From the NCBI GenBank assembly GCA_964006375.1, contig OZ023268.1:83835835-83899834 (forward strand): a DNA stretch of 64,000 nt, in the 5' to 3' direction. The translations under genes and the position numbers were made by a program. Below the pieces are notes generated by a model. The model had not been told where the DNA came from and did no database searches. It saw nothing but the letters and a program-made list of their open reading frames with translations. The stretch comes from Tillus elongatus (lineage: Eukaryota > Arthropoda > Insecta > Coleoptera > Cleridae). Of this stretch, positions 34,690 through 49,259 are shown in pieces. Each line of letters opens with the position of its first letter. Position 1 is the stretch's first letter.

Positions 34690-35670
34690 CACTATTGAAC
34701 AAACAAACGATGATACAATGGAAAAGTAAACCTTGGAATGGAAATTACAGAGACAATTAAAAGCGAGTTCATGGACACTGAAGCATTTACGGAGTATCTG
34801 AGATACGGTTATCGCTTTATTGAAACGGGAGGATTTGTACCAGCTATACAAGATCAGGTAATCAAAAAAAAAAACATATCGAATGCGAATCCTTGCTAAA
34901 CAGCTTAATGAGATAGAATGTCGGATGTGTGGGGAGAAATAGGAGTCGCTGGACCAGCTGATGTCGACATGCTCCATGTTGGCACAAAGGTATATTTTGA
35001 GAGGCACAGTAGAATGGATAAATGAGTAGGTAGACATATAAAAGCCTCTGAAAGAAGTACATGGGGTTCGCGGAGACTGATCTGTATTACAAGTATGAAC
35101 CACCACCTATATGTGAAGATCTGGCGTGCAGGGAATAGAAAAATTATCATGGACAGAACGATTAGTAGTTATTTATTTATAGTTATATAATGCATGCATG
35201 TCCATATAAAGAAGTCAACTTCCATGATATTGTACATACCTGCAACAAGGACAGTAAAGCCTTTATAATAGACTTGGCAGTACTCCTTCCTGATAACATG
35301 AAGGTTTGTGAAAACAAAATAAATAAGGACTTGCCTCTTGCCGATGAAATACGGTAAACGTGGGAGGTGGGAAGTGTCATCGTAGTAACTATTGTCACCG
35401 GGACTACCGGGAAGATAACGACAAAATTTAAAAAAATAATTTGGTCGATCTTCTTTCGGAGAAGCATTTGTTTATATTCATGCAAAATTCTGTACTACTA
35501 GGCACATATAGTATAATTAGAAGAATCCTTGGCATACATTAGAAGGTTTATAACACTAAACAGTGAGCACACGATCTTGTGACAAGGACCGATGAGGTGT
35601 GGCTTTTACAAACCAGGAAGAAGAACAAACCCGTGAATATATAAAGAAAATAATAATAAAAATAATATTA
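34690..35670 (+). pseudogene. LINE polymerase C-terminal region and 3' tail
   Basis: Broken plus-strand frames give LRYGYRFIETGGFVPAIQDQ (about 34797-34858), RMRILAKQLNEIECRMCGEK with a CxxC pair, LDQLMSTCSMLAQRY (His/Cys cluster), and later DSKAFIIDLAVLLPDNMK (about 35250-35305) and TWEVGSVIVVTIVTGTTG. I recognise this order (zinc-knuckle-like CxxC, then a restriction-like D..IDLAVP segment) from arthropod non-LTR elements with a C-terminal nuclease. The clade is uncertain. An (AAT)-rich tail at 35648-35672 fits a 3' end. Confidence 0.6.
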
Positions 35671-35679
35671 ACGATGATG

Positions 35680-37741
<2,062 letters not shown>

Positions 37742-37834
37742 GTGTGTGTGTGTTTCACAATAAAACAATATGTTCTGTGTTCCTCAATAAAATTGAAAAA
37801 GTACAAACGATCCGTAATTGATTTTTATTTTCAG

Positions 37835-38820
37835 ATAAAAAACATGCGAAAAAATTAAAGCGAAGTTGGATGCTATCTATGGGGACCCTTCACCATCTAC
37901 GAAAACAAATTTAAATGTGGTCGTACATCTGTTTTTAACGAGGAGCGGCCAGGCCGCCCGGCAGACGTGGTTACCGGGGAAATCGTTAGAACATCCACGA
38001 TATGATTCTCGATGTTCGGCAAACTAAAGTGCGCGTAGTAGTAGAGGTTGTTACTAATGAAAGGAAACTTTCGAGGCTAGTTTGCAACCATAACCACCAA
38101 ACACGATTAACAGAGGCCGTAGGCGTGTCGTATGGAACGGCCCGATGGGTGTCGCGATTGCTTACGGTGTACAACAAGCAGATACGGCTATCAAATCCAA
38201 AGTGCTGTTTGGACCTGTTTAAACCGAATTCGTAGAAGTTTTTGCGTCGAGTCGTCACCGTTTATGAGATCTGGATATATTATTATACGCCAGAGACCAA
38301 TCGACAGTTAAAACAATTGATTCTTTAGGGTGAGCATGCTCTGAAGAAAGTAAAGAGGATCCCATGGTCCGGAAAGATCATAGCCATATATTTTTTTGTT
38401 TCTAAGTGAATAATCCTCATGTACTTCAAAAGAGAATTGATCACGGGGCAGTACTACAGTAAATTATTAAACCGATTCGATGAGAAATTAAAGGACACAC
38501 GGCCCCATTTGGCTAAAAAAGAGTGTTGTTTCGCCAGGATAACAAATGAACACATGAATGCGGGATTGTTGCAGTCAAATTGCATGAAATGCAATACCAG
38601 TTCCTTAAATACTGACCGTACTCGCTTAACCCGGCTCCCTGTGACTTCTTTCTGTTCCCAACATAAAAACTTGGATCCTGGAAAAATTATGGTTAAACGA
38701 GAAGCTTATTGCCGAGACAGCAGCGTATGTTGAAGACCTTGACAAATCGTATTTTTTTAAAGAGTTAAAGAAATGTCAAAACCGTTGGACCTGAAAGTAG
38801 ATTACGAAAAAAAATGGGGA
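37835..38820 (+). pseudogene. mariner transposase, broken
   Basis: A colinear mariner protein can be followed: KLDAIYGDPSPST, GRTSVFNEERPGRPADVVTG (about 37915-37975), HDMILDVRQTKVRVVVEVV, RWVSRLLTVYNKQ, CLDLFKPNS..FLRRVVTVYEIWIYYYTPET (first catalytic Asp equivalent now Tyr), ITGQYYSKLLNRFDEKL, RPHLAKKECCFARITNEHMN (usual HQDNAPCH changed), and PGKIMVKREAYCRDSSVC. At least three frameshifts and missing DD34D residues show it is inactive. Confidence 0.85.
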
Positions 38821-38829
38821 AAACTTGCT

Positions 38830-39375
38830 TCTTCATTCCTAACGCGGGTATTTATTGATCGATCGTCGTATGTTTTATTAAAAATTCATCGATTCAAAAT
38901 TTTACACAGTACACACTTATTCCAAAATGGTAGATTGTGTTGTAAACTAACTGTTTCCACTAAGCATGGTAAGTTACAAATACTTACTATAGAGTTACAT
39001 ATGTTACAATTAATCAAGTTTATTTTGTAAAATTTCTGGATGTTTGCTGATAAGAAACAATTGCAAACTTACATGAGACTGAACTTTAACATAATATTTA
39101 AATGCAGCAGTTCTTTCGCCAGCTTGTCGCTTCTCTTTGTTTGTAATCTTACGCAAGGTTACAATGGTAGTGTTTGTGTAAGTTTCAAGATACCTTTAAA
39201 GTTAATTTAATGTGTTATTTACAAACCAATACATCTTTCCATTTAACTTGTACCACTAATCGCCAAAATTTCCCGGCCTGACTATGGAAGAAAAGACTCA
39301 ACTCACAATTAAATTTTATTTTTTACTATGGTCCCCCCTAACACCAATGCACTTATTACATCGTTTCAGCAACAA
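38830..39375. other. Unassigned stretch between two mariners
   Basis: Short frames only; nothing recognisable. Confidence 0.4.
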
Positions 39376-39379
39376 TTCG

Positions 39380-40085
39380 ATACCCCTAAAAATATTCTTT
39401 CGGTTTGTCCTCAAAATGTGCCCAAACTGCAGCTTTTACCGCTTCGTCCTCACTGAAAGGGCGCCCGAGAAGGTCCATTTTAAAATTTTCAAATAGGCAG
39501 TAGTCACTGGGGGGCATATCTGGACTCTACGCAGAGTGACCAATTTTTTCGATGATGCAGTCACGAATTGCGGCTTGTGCAATTCCAACAGTGTGCACGG
39601 GTGCATTGCCACGTCCTTTATCCCAAATAGGTCGTCGTAATTTATGCAGGAGTGTTGCATAATATGCTGTGTTGACTATGGTGTTTCGTTCTTTAAAATC
39701 TAGAGGAGGAATATCCTACAATCCCAAAAAAAGTAGCTACCACTTTCTTTGTCGACTGACAGACCGTGAACTTTCTTGGCAGTGCTTCTCCTTTACGCCT
39801 CCATTCATTTAACTCCCTTTTGGTCAAAGGATTATAGTAGCGAACCATACATTCATCCCCTGACACAATTATTGTGTCCAACACGCTCACAGAGTTTTCT
39901 CTACAGAGATCCAAAAAGGATCGGCCACATTCAACACGACGCTGGCGCTCAATTTCTGAAAGATGTTTGGGACCCACCCACCTTGCACTAACTTTATTGA
40001 TTCCTAAATGTTCGTGGAGGATTCGGCGAACGCTTTTATCTGAAAGCGCCGACATTTTTGATGATTCTTTCACTTTCAACTTAAT
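39380..40085 (-). pseudogene. mariner transposase, broken (different lineage)
   Basis: The minus-strand frame 40079-39696 reads ALSDKSVRRILHEHLGINKV, SARWVGPKHLSEIERQRRVE, VSGDECMVRYYNPLTKRELN (first Asp intact) and KKVVATFFGIVGYSSSRF. After a frame change it continues with ERNTIVNTAYYATLLHKLRR, RGNAPVHT (second Asp replaced by Gly), SPDMPPSDYCLFENFKMDL (third Asp of the DD34D triad), and RPFSEDEAVKAAVWAHFE near 39390. The sequence differs strongly from the mariner at 37.8 kb, so two mariner families lie side by side. Confidence 0.85.
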
Positions 40086-40215
40086 ATGAAATCCTCAACA
40101 AGGGCAATCTTGTGGTACGTCGTTCAATTTCATTGGTTACTTATACAAACGACGTTATGTATCTAGGAGAAACATGCGACCATTAATGTAATGTCTATTA
40201 TTTTTAGGCAAATAA

Positions 40216-41928
40216 ATGAATTTTAGACGTGAAAAGTATGATTTGAGTAATGAACAGCACTGTGCGGAGCTGATAAATCTAATATTACAGCAGAAAAATG
40301 ATGACGAAGATCAAAGAGTTGATATAGAAGACGAAAAGAGTGATACAGACGCCTCTGTATGTGCTGAGGAGCGGGAAAAAAATTCTGGGATCGAACAAAG
40401 TGATTCCTCTACAAGTGAAGAGGGCGAAGAAGAAAATCAAACACATTTTATTGCATTTCAAAGGAAAAAAAAACAGGAAAGAAAATTAATGTAAATAAAT
40501 GGAAATGGTAAAAACTTCCCCTTTCAGAATGAAGAAGAATGCCTGCTCAAAATATTCTGACGCAATTACCCGGTGGGGCTAGTGGGATATATGAAACTTA
40601 GAACTTATTTATTCATGATACAATGTTACAGAAGATTGTTGAATGTACAAATAATGGCATAAACAGTATTCAAGAACAATTTAGTAGACCAAGAAATGCT
40701 AAATTAACTGATATTTTTAAAATTAAGGCAGCTATTGGCTTGTTGTATCTGGCTGGCGTTTACCATGCAAATCGGTTGAGTTTAGATAAACTATGGTCCG
40801 AAGATGGCGTGCAGAGATTTAGAAAGACCATGAGTTTGAGAAGATTTCGTTTTATAATGCGCTGTATAAGGTTTGAGGACATGGAAACGAGAAATCAAAG
40901 GAAAAAAATTGACCGTTTGGCACCAATAAGAGATATATTTGAGACATTTGTAAGTAACTGTCAAAAATCATATTCTTTGGGCCAAAATGTTACCATTGTT
41001 GAAAAACTATATACCTTCCAAGCCGGCCAAGTATGGCTTAAAAATTGTTGCCCTTGTAGACGCAAGAATATCTTATACCTATAATATGGAGATATATGCT
41101 GGGCAACAACCAGAAGGTCCATATGCCATAAGCAATAAACCAGTTGATGTGATCAAGAGACTTTCTACTCATATTTATAATTCTGGCCGTGACATCACCA
41201 TTGAGAACTGGTTCACAAGCTATGATTTAGTGGAAGACCTTAGGCAGAAAACACTATCCGTTGTAGGTACCTTTAAAAAAAATGAACCCCAAATACCTAG
41301 TGCAATGAAAAATATTAAACAGCGAAGTATTTTATCTAGTGCGTTGGGTTTTCAGAAAGACTGTACTATGGTATCATATGTACAAAAACCGAATAAAAAT
41401 GTTGTTTTATTATCAAGTATGCATTTTGATAATAACATGGACTTATCAACGGGTGAACAACAGAAGCCGGAGATAATAACTTTTTATAATAAAACTAAAG
41501 GTGGAATAGACACTGTCGATAAAATGTGTGCAAGCTATAACGTTGCTCGAAATACAAAACGCTGGTCGATGGTGGTGTCCTTTTCTATGTTGAATATTTG
41601 TGGAATAAATTCGCAAATAATTTTTGTTGGAAATCAAAAGGAGGTCAAAAGTAGAAAAGCTTATTTACGTTTACTTGCTAAGCAGTTAACGAAACCACTG
41701 ATCCAAAGGCGACAAGTGACAGACGTAGAAGTTTTACCGGGTGCCGCTCCTGAAAATGGCCTGCTATCGGTGTTTCACAAATATGAAAATACACCCAAGA
41801 AGAGAAAAAGATGTAGTACATGCTATTCACAAACAAAAAACTCCAGTCCCACCAAATTTTTGTGTATAAAATGTTTAAAACATTTTTGTCTTGAACACTG
41901 TAAAAATATTTGTACAGATTGTGTTTAA
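40216..41928 (+). pseudogene. piggyBac-type transposase, inactivated
   Basis: ATG at 40216 begins an acidic N-terminus (DDEDQRVDIEDEKSDTD...). Frameshifts occur near 40490 and 40990. Frame 40623-41000 carries the dimerisation/insertion part (KLTDIFKIKAAIGLLYLAGV; MSLRRFRFIMRCIRFEDMET). Frame 40987-41928 resumes at YIPSKPAKYGLKIVALVDAR and runs through ITIENWFTSYDLVEDL, NKTKGGIDTVDKMC and a C-terminal Cys-rich domain (CSTCYSQ ... CIKCLKHFCLEHCKNICTDC). The DEQ..FRGRC segment holding the first catalytic Asp is deleted, and the second Asp (usually DNWFTS) is Glu. The third (GGIDTVD) remains. Full-length proteins cut and paste at TTAA; this one cannot. Terminal repeats were not identified. Confidence 0.9.
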
Positions 41929-41929
41929 A

Positions 41930-42298
41930 TAAATAAATAGCTATTTTTAATTTGAATATTTTGTTCTTCTATTTTTTTTTCCAATACTAATATATGTTCA
42001 AATGAACACATTTGGAATTTTGTATATTTTTTTTCAAACCTGAAAATGCCAATGTATCTCTCAGATACACGCCCGACCAACCTCTTAACTTTCATTCAAG
42101 GTTCATTATAATTTTTTTATTACAAATCGAAGAAAAATTTTTTTGTCGCGTTAGCTGCTTTAACCTAAAATGAGTTTTAGCTAGCTCAAATTGGGTCTAA
42201 AATCCAGTTATCCTAAACATGTTTTATAATGAAGTTAGCCACATCATATTTATGTACAAATCAACAATTTAATCTTATAAGGATTGTATTGTGTTTTA
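41930..42298. other. piggyBac 3' flank / unassigned
   Basis: The AT-rich tail after the transposase contains GTATCTCTCAGATACACGCC at about 42053-42072, a small palindrome that could be subterminal to the piggyBac element. The element end was not fixed. Confidence 0.35.
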
Positions 42299-43090
<792 letters not shown>

Positions 43091-43359
43091 TTCATATTGC
43101 CGTAGAAATGCAACACTATAAATTAGTTATAAAATAGTCACTAAAAAAAATTTGATCTTAAGAGCAAAATTTTTTCTAAAGGCACTTTAATATAACTGTT
43201 ATTTAAATTAAGCGGTAGTTACTTTAAAATAGTTTCTTAATACATACAACAGAATGGTGCTTATTGTGGCTTTATATAATGAATCGGCATTTTGGATAAA
43301 ATACCTATAAAACAAAATAGCAACAGAACACTCCTATTATAAAACAAGTTTGCCGGTTA

Positions 43360-43361
<2 letters not shown>
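43091..43361. other. Unassigned stretch
   Basis: Nothing supported. Confidence 0.35.

Positions 43362-43439
<78 letters not shown>
43362..43439. repeat. (TA)n microsatellite
   Basis: About 78 bp of TA. The frame continuing to 43658 (EDEAPEMVNNLHFSKLVSKA) is open for 70 codons after the tract but has no recognisable content, so it is not called a gene. Confidence 0.9.
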
Positions 43440-43443
<4 letters not shown>

Positions 43444-43753
43444 AAAATTGTTACCTTCATTATTCAGATGCACATCATGCAGAAGATGAAGCACCCGAAA
43501 TGGTTAACAATCTGCATTTTTCAAAACTTGTGTCAAAAGCATCAAAAGCAATTGTGGTAACTAGATTTGCAAGCTTTGTTTTTAACAAAAATATAAAACA
43601 TAGGTACGTTTCCCAGATAACTGAAAAATACACATGTCTGAAAGCTAGATTTAGTTAAACCATTAGTTCCCCTTCTATATATTTCGTTGTCCTAATGTTG
43701 AAGATAGGCACCTAATTTACATAGATAAAGCCCAAGATTATGCTATATCTTAC

Positions 43754-43765
43754 ATTTGATAAGTA
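43754..43765. repeat. Target-site duplication, left (SINE copy 2)
   Basis: ATTTGATAAGTA, repeated exactly at 44129-44140. Confidence 0.85.
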
Positions 43766-44128
43766 TGTGCGTGTGTGTGTTTGGTTTCTTTTACGTCGGC
43801 CTATTTCCGCGACTATGGCCAATCACCGACGTCAGGTAGCAGTTTCACCTCACAATCCTGGAAATTTTTGCCGAATCCCTGCCTTTCTGTAAGGAAGGTA
43901 GAGATCTTTAACGTGCCCAACATCGCATGGACACGGGACAGACGGTTTTACGCCCCCTCCGAAGAGCGGAACGTGCAGACATTCAACTTGCTCAAATACA
44001 ATGTCACAACCTCGGTTGATGTTAATGTTACAGTTCGTACTGAAAAAGTGAAAAGAGTACCCTGGGATCGAGCCCAGTACCCTTCGGTTCAGAGGCACAC
44101 GTTCTTACCCCTGAATCACCGAGGTTCT
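43766..44128 (-). mobile_element. tRNA-derived SINE, copy 2
   Basis: Same structure as copy 1 and about 90% identical by eye. On the minus strand it has a tRNA-like head (CTCGGTGATTCAGGGGTAAG; B box GGGCTCGATCCCAGGG) near 44126-44060, a conserved body (GGAGGGGGCGTAAAACCGTC; GTCGGTGATTGGCCATAGTC), and a (CA)n tail at 43766-43780. Bracketed by a perfect 12-bp duplication. The frames 43775-44134 (+) and 44098-43850 (-) are not genes. Confidence 0.9.
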
Positions 44129-44140
44129 ATTTGATAAGTA
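44129..44140. repeat. Target-site duplication, right (SINE copy 2)
   Basis: Exact copy of ATTTGATAAGTA at 43754-43765. Confidence 0.85.
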
Positions 44141-44945
44141 AGCAAAATTTAATTTTCGAATGTCTTTTGATACATTTTATATTAGTTACAATATATTCAA
44201 ATAACTGCTCTGGGCATCTTAATGTTGTTTTTAATTTAAAAAAAAATCAAGCGGTTACACTTACTCATTATGTAGGGTAGACGGAACATATCAACATGAA
44301 AACGTATTTTGCGTTTCCAAGAAGAGAGGATTTAAAAAGTAGTTCTCTTTCTTTTGTTTATAATTAAGATTATGACATTGAACTCTGAAAATTGACCATT
44401 TTTATTAAGTAATGACAGTGAATATTTTAGTCCTTTTTGTGGTCATCTCTTCTATTTCTGCTTTAACTAAAAAAGCTTTTTAAAATTTTTTTTCATTTTT
44501 AATGCATCCAAATCACCCTGTATATACTCTTTGTAAACTTAAATATACAATAGTTATGGTAAGCAAAGAAGTAAAGAGAGTTTAAGGACGGGAACAAGAA
44601 ATAAAAAAATAAAAAAGGTAATGAAAAGAAACAGCACATCATCCCGTCCTAATAATTAATTCCCATAAAAAATATGATATAGTGAGTTATTGAGGCAATA
44701 TACGGGCCGACAGTTGTTGCTTGTTTATCAAAGCGCAGAACAGTGCACGACTTTGATTGATAGTGAACCGGTATTATTATTTACACATAAAACGCTGTAT
44801 TTTCTCGAGTTCTTAACAATCTTGTAAACATAATGGAGAATGTACAAACGCAGAATATCAAAATACAGGTTTCAATAGTAAGACTAAGTGAAGTTTAAAT
44901 GAAATAAAACAAGCACGGTTTAAACTGCTGTTGTTTCTTTTTTTA
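44141..44945. other. Unassigned AT-rich stretch
   Basis: No supported gene or repeat. Confidence 0.4.
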
Positions 44946-44949
44946 TTTC

Positions 44950-45650
44950 GTGTCTTTATCGTTGGTCTATGTGCGAGATATCTCCTCGAATGAATAATGC
45001 TGAAGAGAACTGCTCAAAACCTGTTCCACCGCTGTCACTTTTCTGGAAGAAAATACTTTGTATGGAGGCTAATCCATTAATGGGGGTCCCATGTTCTCTA
45101 GCGATGATGTGCTCATACTCCTCGCTCTTCTCCAATGCTGTCCTCACGATTAGGCAGTAGGCGTCCTCTGGGGCCTGCTTTGTTTAGATCCTTTGGCTAT
45201 CTAGTCCAGTTCAGATGAAGTTGATCAAGCGCGACTTGTTTTTTGGGTTGGACAATAAGTTTTTTGGGGCACTTTGATAAGTGTCGATTCTTTAAAAATA
45301 ATGGCGCTACACGTAGAGGCTGCATAACGACACAGCCGCTCTGCCGCTTTAGCTGCCCCCTCTTCTGGGTAGACGTCGAATACAACTGACACATTTTCCC
45401 AAAATGGTGGAACGTGTAGGTAAGGTGAACAGCTACTATTTTCCTAATTAAGCGCCAGAAGCAACGTTTTCTGGGAGCGGCGTGAAGGCAGAGAAAGCGA
45501 TGATTTTGTTCTGTTTCGCGTCCCCTTTTCAGGGGGATATGGGGCCAGTTCGTATGTAAAGTGGCGTTTTAGGTCGGCTTCAGACTGTGTCGTTATACAC
45601 AGCCGTTGGAATATTGCGAGAGGGTCTATCAAAACCTTCAATTAAAGCTA
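44950..45650 (-). pseudogene. Broken copy of an uncharacterised multicopy protein family
   Basis: Minus strand from 45650: KVLIDPLAIFQRLCITTQSE, LKRHFTYELAPYPP, then after a shift VSVVFDVYPEEGAAKAAERL and STCSAIIFKES, NLLSNPKNKSRLINFI, QAPEDAYCLIVRTALEKSEE and YEHIIAREHGT ending near 44956. I recall similar 'DPL.LFQR...YEL.PYP' followed by 'VVFDGY...K.AE..RR' blocks in multicopy uncharacterised arthropod and cnidarian proteins. The late Asp/acidic spacing (QAPEDAYCLIVRTAL) is reminiscent of PIN/FEN-type nuclease cores, but that is only a guess. At least three frameshifts and two stops; dead. Confidence 0.5.
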
Positions 45651-45659
45651 AATATCAAA

Positions 45660-46185
45660 TACAACTTCATTTCCCGTGACTTTCCACATATAATTAGTAT
45701 TTTAACTGATAGTCTGATCGGAAGGCGACTAAAACAAAATTTCCAACCTTTTGAGAAAATTGCCAGTTTTTAAAATTATGTATATCAGGACCTATTGGAC
45801 CTACGGAGCTGCGATTGCGCCCAAATTGTATATATCTATTTTAAAAGTGCACAGAGTTAATTTTTCCGTAGAGCTATAAGCCGAAAACTGGAAAAAGTAC
45901 GAAAATTTCGAGGTTTTCGAGGACAACGCAATTAGCACAGGCCTTTCGACGCTGAAACCTTGGTTTTACACTATTGGTATATGTCCTAACAACATCCCAA
46001 AAAAATGAGAGCAGTGGAACTGTCTGCGACCTAACGCGATTTTTTTGTCTACGGGGACTGACTTATAAACAGTTAAGGACCCAAGTAGGACATACGTCTT
46101 TAATTCACCTTTCTAACTTCAACCAGCAGGTGGTAGTGGAAATTTCCTTTACGTAATAGTAAAGGATTTTTTCACGCCCGAGGAG
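45660..46185. other. Unassigned stretch
   Basis: The segments CCGAAAACTGGAAAAAGTAC and GAAAATTTCGAGGTTTTCGA (about 45880-45925) have the look of a dispersed repeat but no second copy was found in the window. Confidence 0.35.
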
Positions 46186-46189
46186 GTAC

Positions 46190-49100
46190 CACCCGTTACA
46201 TCAAGGGGTCGGTGAAGTCCCAACGGACGTTTCCGGTTCTGATGTATGAGTTGGTTTCCCTTATAAGCAAAAATGATGATGGCTCCTCCTTGTACAAAAG
46301 ATTCCGGAGGTAAAATATCCCTACGTTCGGATCTCCGGGAGAGTGGTGTACAGGGGGCGCCAACGTCAAGATTTAACATATCCTTTTCGAATATATGTGG
46401 CCTAAATTCTAACCTGAACTCCGTCCATCATTTCCTCCACGCTAACAGGCCCCAACTCCTCTGCCTCACAGAAACCCAAATCAGTGCCAAAACAGCCACT
46501 AATTACCTTAATTTCCCGGGGTATGAGCTCCTTACTTCCTTTATATTGCATGGGGGCGTGTGCGCATACGTCCGCAGCAATCTACCTTGCACCAGACTCC
46601 CCAATTTAGAAGCTGGAAGAAAATACATAGTATGGATAAAACTCTCTCCTAGGGCTGCAACTAAATTCATCTGTTGCATTTACCGGTCACCTTCTGACAA
46701 CAACTTTGTCCAGCTCTTTGACTACCTTTCTGAAAAAACCGACTGATTTCTAAATACCCTTCCTCGGAGGTCACTATTCTTGGTGACTTCAATGTCCATA
46801 ATAAGGAATGGCTAGGATCTTCAAAAACCGATCCACAAGGGAGAGCAGCGGAGGTCTTTGCAATCAGCAATTCTTTAGCCAATATGGTTCAGCAACCTAC
46901 TTACTTTCCTCGTATCCCAACACACAGCTCAAATCCCTTGGATCTCCTTCTTACTACAAAACCTGAATGCTATAAGATATCAGTCACCGCCCCCCTTGGT
47001 CGCTCAGACAATGGCATGGTCACTACTTCCTGCGCAATACAACCCGAGGTCACACAGTCATCACACCCACGTATCGTCTGGCACTACAACTCCGCAAACT
47101 GGGAAGAAATGCGGGATTACTTCTTCTCATTTCCATGGGCCTCTGTCTGCTTCTCTCATGACCTGACCCCTCTGATATCTCACAAAACGTCACTGAAATT
47201 ATCAAAGCTGGCGTGGAATTATTTATTCCACTCACTCAAAAGCCCTGGTTCTCTAAATCGTGTGACAAGGCCAGACTTGAAAAGGTTAAAGCTCACAAAA
47301 CGCTTCTACACAATCCCAGTCAAGAAAACCGTCAAGCATTTAACGACGCAAGAAACCGCTATGTCCGCATTCTTTCTGAGACAAAAAACTCGTTTAATAA
47401 CCACATCAAAAACATCTTAAGCACCAACGGCGGCAAACCCTTCAGGACTCTTGCTAAATCTATTGGGAATAACTTCTGCAAAAGCACGTTCCCACCTCTT
47501 GTCTCAGGGGATGAAATTATTTTTACCGCCCTGGGCAAGGCTGAACTTTTTGCTTCGTTGTTCGCCGGCAATTCTACTCTCAACCGACCTCCAAATGTTC
47601 AACCTCCAACAGTCCCCAATGTCGCGCATAAAATGACGGATATCATTTTCAAAACAAAAAAGGTACGAAGATGCTCTCTTCTCTTAATACCAGAAAAGCC
47701 TCTGGCCTTGACGAGATCCCATCAATTGTTCTCAAAAAATGTGCACGAGAACTTGCTCCTGTCCTGACTCGTCTGTTTTAGATATCTTGCAATAAAGGCA
47801 TATTCCCTAGTAACTGGAAAACTGCTCGAGTACAACCCATCCCCAAGAAAGGATCCAAAGCGCTTCCTAGCAACTACATGCCTATTTCTCTCCTTTCAGT
47901 CGTCTCTAAAGTGATGGAAAAGTATATAAATACCGAATTACTTAAATTTCTTGAAAAACACAGTCTAATCCACGACAGGCAGCAGTATGGATTCCGTCAG
48001 CGCGGATCGACTGCCGACCTCCTTTCCTTTGTCACCCATTCTTGGAACAAGTATATGGAACTACACGGTGAATCTCGGATTGTCGCTCTAGACATATCCA
48101 AAGCATTCGACCAGGTCTGGCACGCAGCGCTGCTTAATAAACTTCCGGCCTATGGCCTACCACCAAAACTTTGTACCTGGACAGCAAATTTCCTCTCCAA
48201 CAGGAGCATTTCTGTTGTTGTGGATGGCCATTCCTCTAAACTGTATCCAATTAATGCAGAAGTTCCTCAAGGTTCAGCTTTAGCCCTTACTTTGTTTCTT
48301 CTCCACATCAATGACCTCCTCTCTACCACGTCCAAGCCAATTCACAGTTACGCGGACGACAGCACCCTCCACTCAAATATACAATATGCTAAGCCTGTCT
48401 CTTTAGCCCAATTATATGAGGATCGCAGACTCATGGAGGGTTCTGTCTCCGTGGATCTCCAAAAAATATTAGACTGGGGAAGTATAAATCTTGTACAATT
48501 CAACCCCACCAAACATAGTCTTGCTTTCTTTCTCATAAGAGATAGACCAGCCCTAGACCCATCACAATGAACAACCAAGTTATTCAAAGTAATGCGTCCT
48601 TTTCTCTTGTTGGCATTTCTGTGGATCGAAATCTTAATTGGCACCAACATGTCACATCAATTGCAGAAGCGGCTGCTAAGAAATTAGGTTTCCTCTTCCG
48701 GGCTTGCAAATAATTTTCACCAGCTAATCTCTATACCTTATATACTTCACAAATAAGGCCAAACTTCGAATACTGCTCCCACATCTGGGGTGCAGCTGCC
48801 GCTTCTACACTCGCTACCCTGGACTCCATTCAAAAGAGAGATATACGTCTCATCGGTGACCCTACCCTCACCCAGAGGCTGCCATCGCTTGCCCACCGAC
48901 GTGCCGTTGGTGGCCTCTCCCTCTTTTATATATATCTGCACGGGCACTGCTCCAAGGAGATTTCCTCCATAGTTCCCCTGCCTGCTGCTCCCAACAGATC
49001 TACCAGGGGAACAGAGCGAATGCGCCCTTTTACTGTCCAGGTCACCAGACATAGAACATCTTGTAATGCCCGCTCTTTTGTCCCGAGGACTTCCAAGTTG

Positions 49101-49258
49101 TGGAATTCCTTGCCGGCGCATGTTTTTCCTTGTCCTCCGAACCTCCAAACCTTCAAGTCCAGAATTAACAAGTTGCCTCTTTCCTCCTTGTCAACACCCA
49201 CGGTACGATATTATTTAGGCTGTAAGCCCTCGTGGTGTGTTGTTGAAATTAAAAAAAA
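46190..49258 (+). mobile_element. Nearly full-length non-LTR retrotransposon (Jockey/CR1 group)
   Basis: A ~3.1 kb GC-richer island with an apurinic-type endonuclease, then RT, then a C-terminal domain, ending at a short A-rich tail (AATTAAAAAAAAAACTC) at about 49246-49258. There is no nucleocapsid-type ORF1 upstream within the compositional island, so the 5' end is probably truncated around 46190. No target duplication could be found. It is the best preserved retroelement in the window. Confidence 0.85.
46273..49250 (+). pseudogene. LINE endonuclease-reverse transcriptase, frameshifted
   Basis: Endonuclease: FSNICGLNSN, LCLTETQIS (catalytic Glu), GGVCAYVRSNL and ICCIYRSPSDNN in frame 1 to 46746. 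ILGDFNVHNKEW (Asp-Asn) and the HSSNPLDLLLT to RSDN (Ser-Asp) region follow in frame 3 from about 46770. Linker: PWFSKSCDKARLEK in frame 2 (47213-47660). RT: KASGLDEIPS, NYMPISLLSVVSKVMEK, QYGFRQRGSTADLL, VALDISKAFDQVWH, EVPQGSALALTLF and HSYADDSTLHS in frame 1 (47671-48570). The C-terminal domain (VGISVDRNLNWHQHV; RSTRGTERMRPFTVQVTRH; SKLWNSLPAHVF) is in frame 3 from 48567 to 49250. Lesions: shifts near 46745, 47160, 47665 and 48568 (ATGA overlap), plus stops at 47779 (TAG) and 48711 (TAA). YADD is intact, but the protein cannot be made as one chain. Confidence 0.9.
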
Positions 49259-49259
49259 A

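Noticed and set aside
34531..35150. Minus-strand 191-codon frame and its overlapping companions
   Set aside because: Antisense to LINE C-terminal sequence that is recognisable on the plus strand.
48747..49201. Minus-strand frames of 91-133 codons
   Set aside because: Antisense to the LINE C-terminal domain, whose plus-strand translation is clearly conserved in type.
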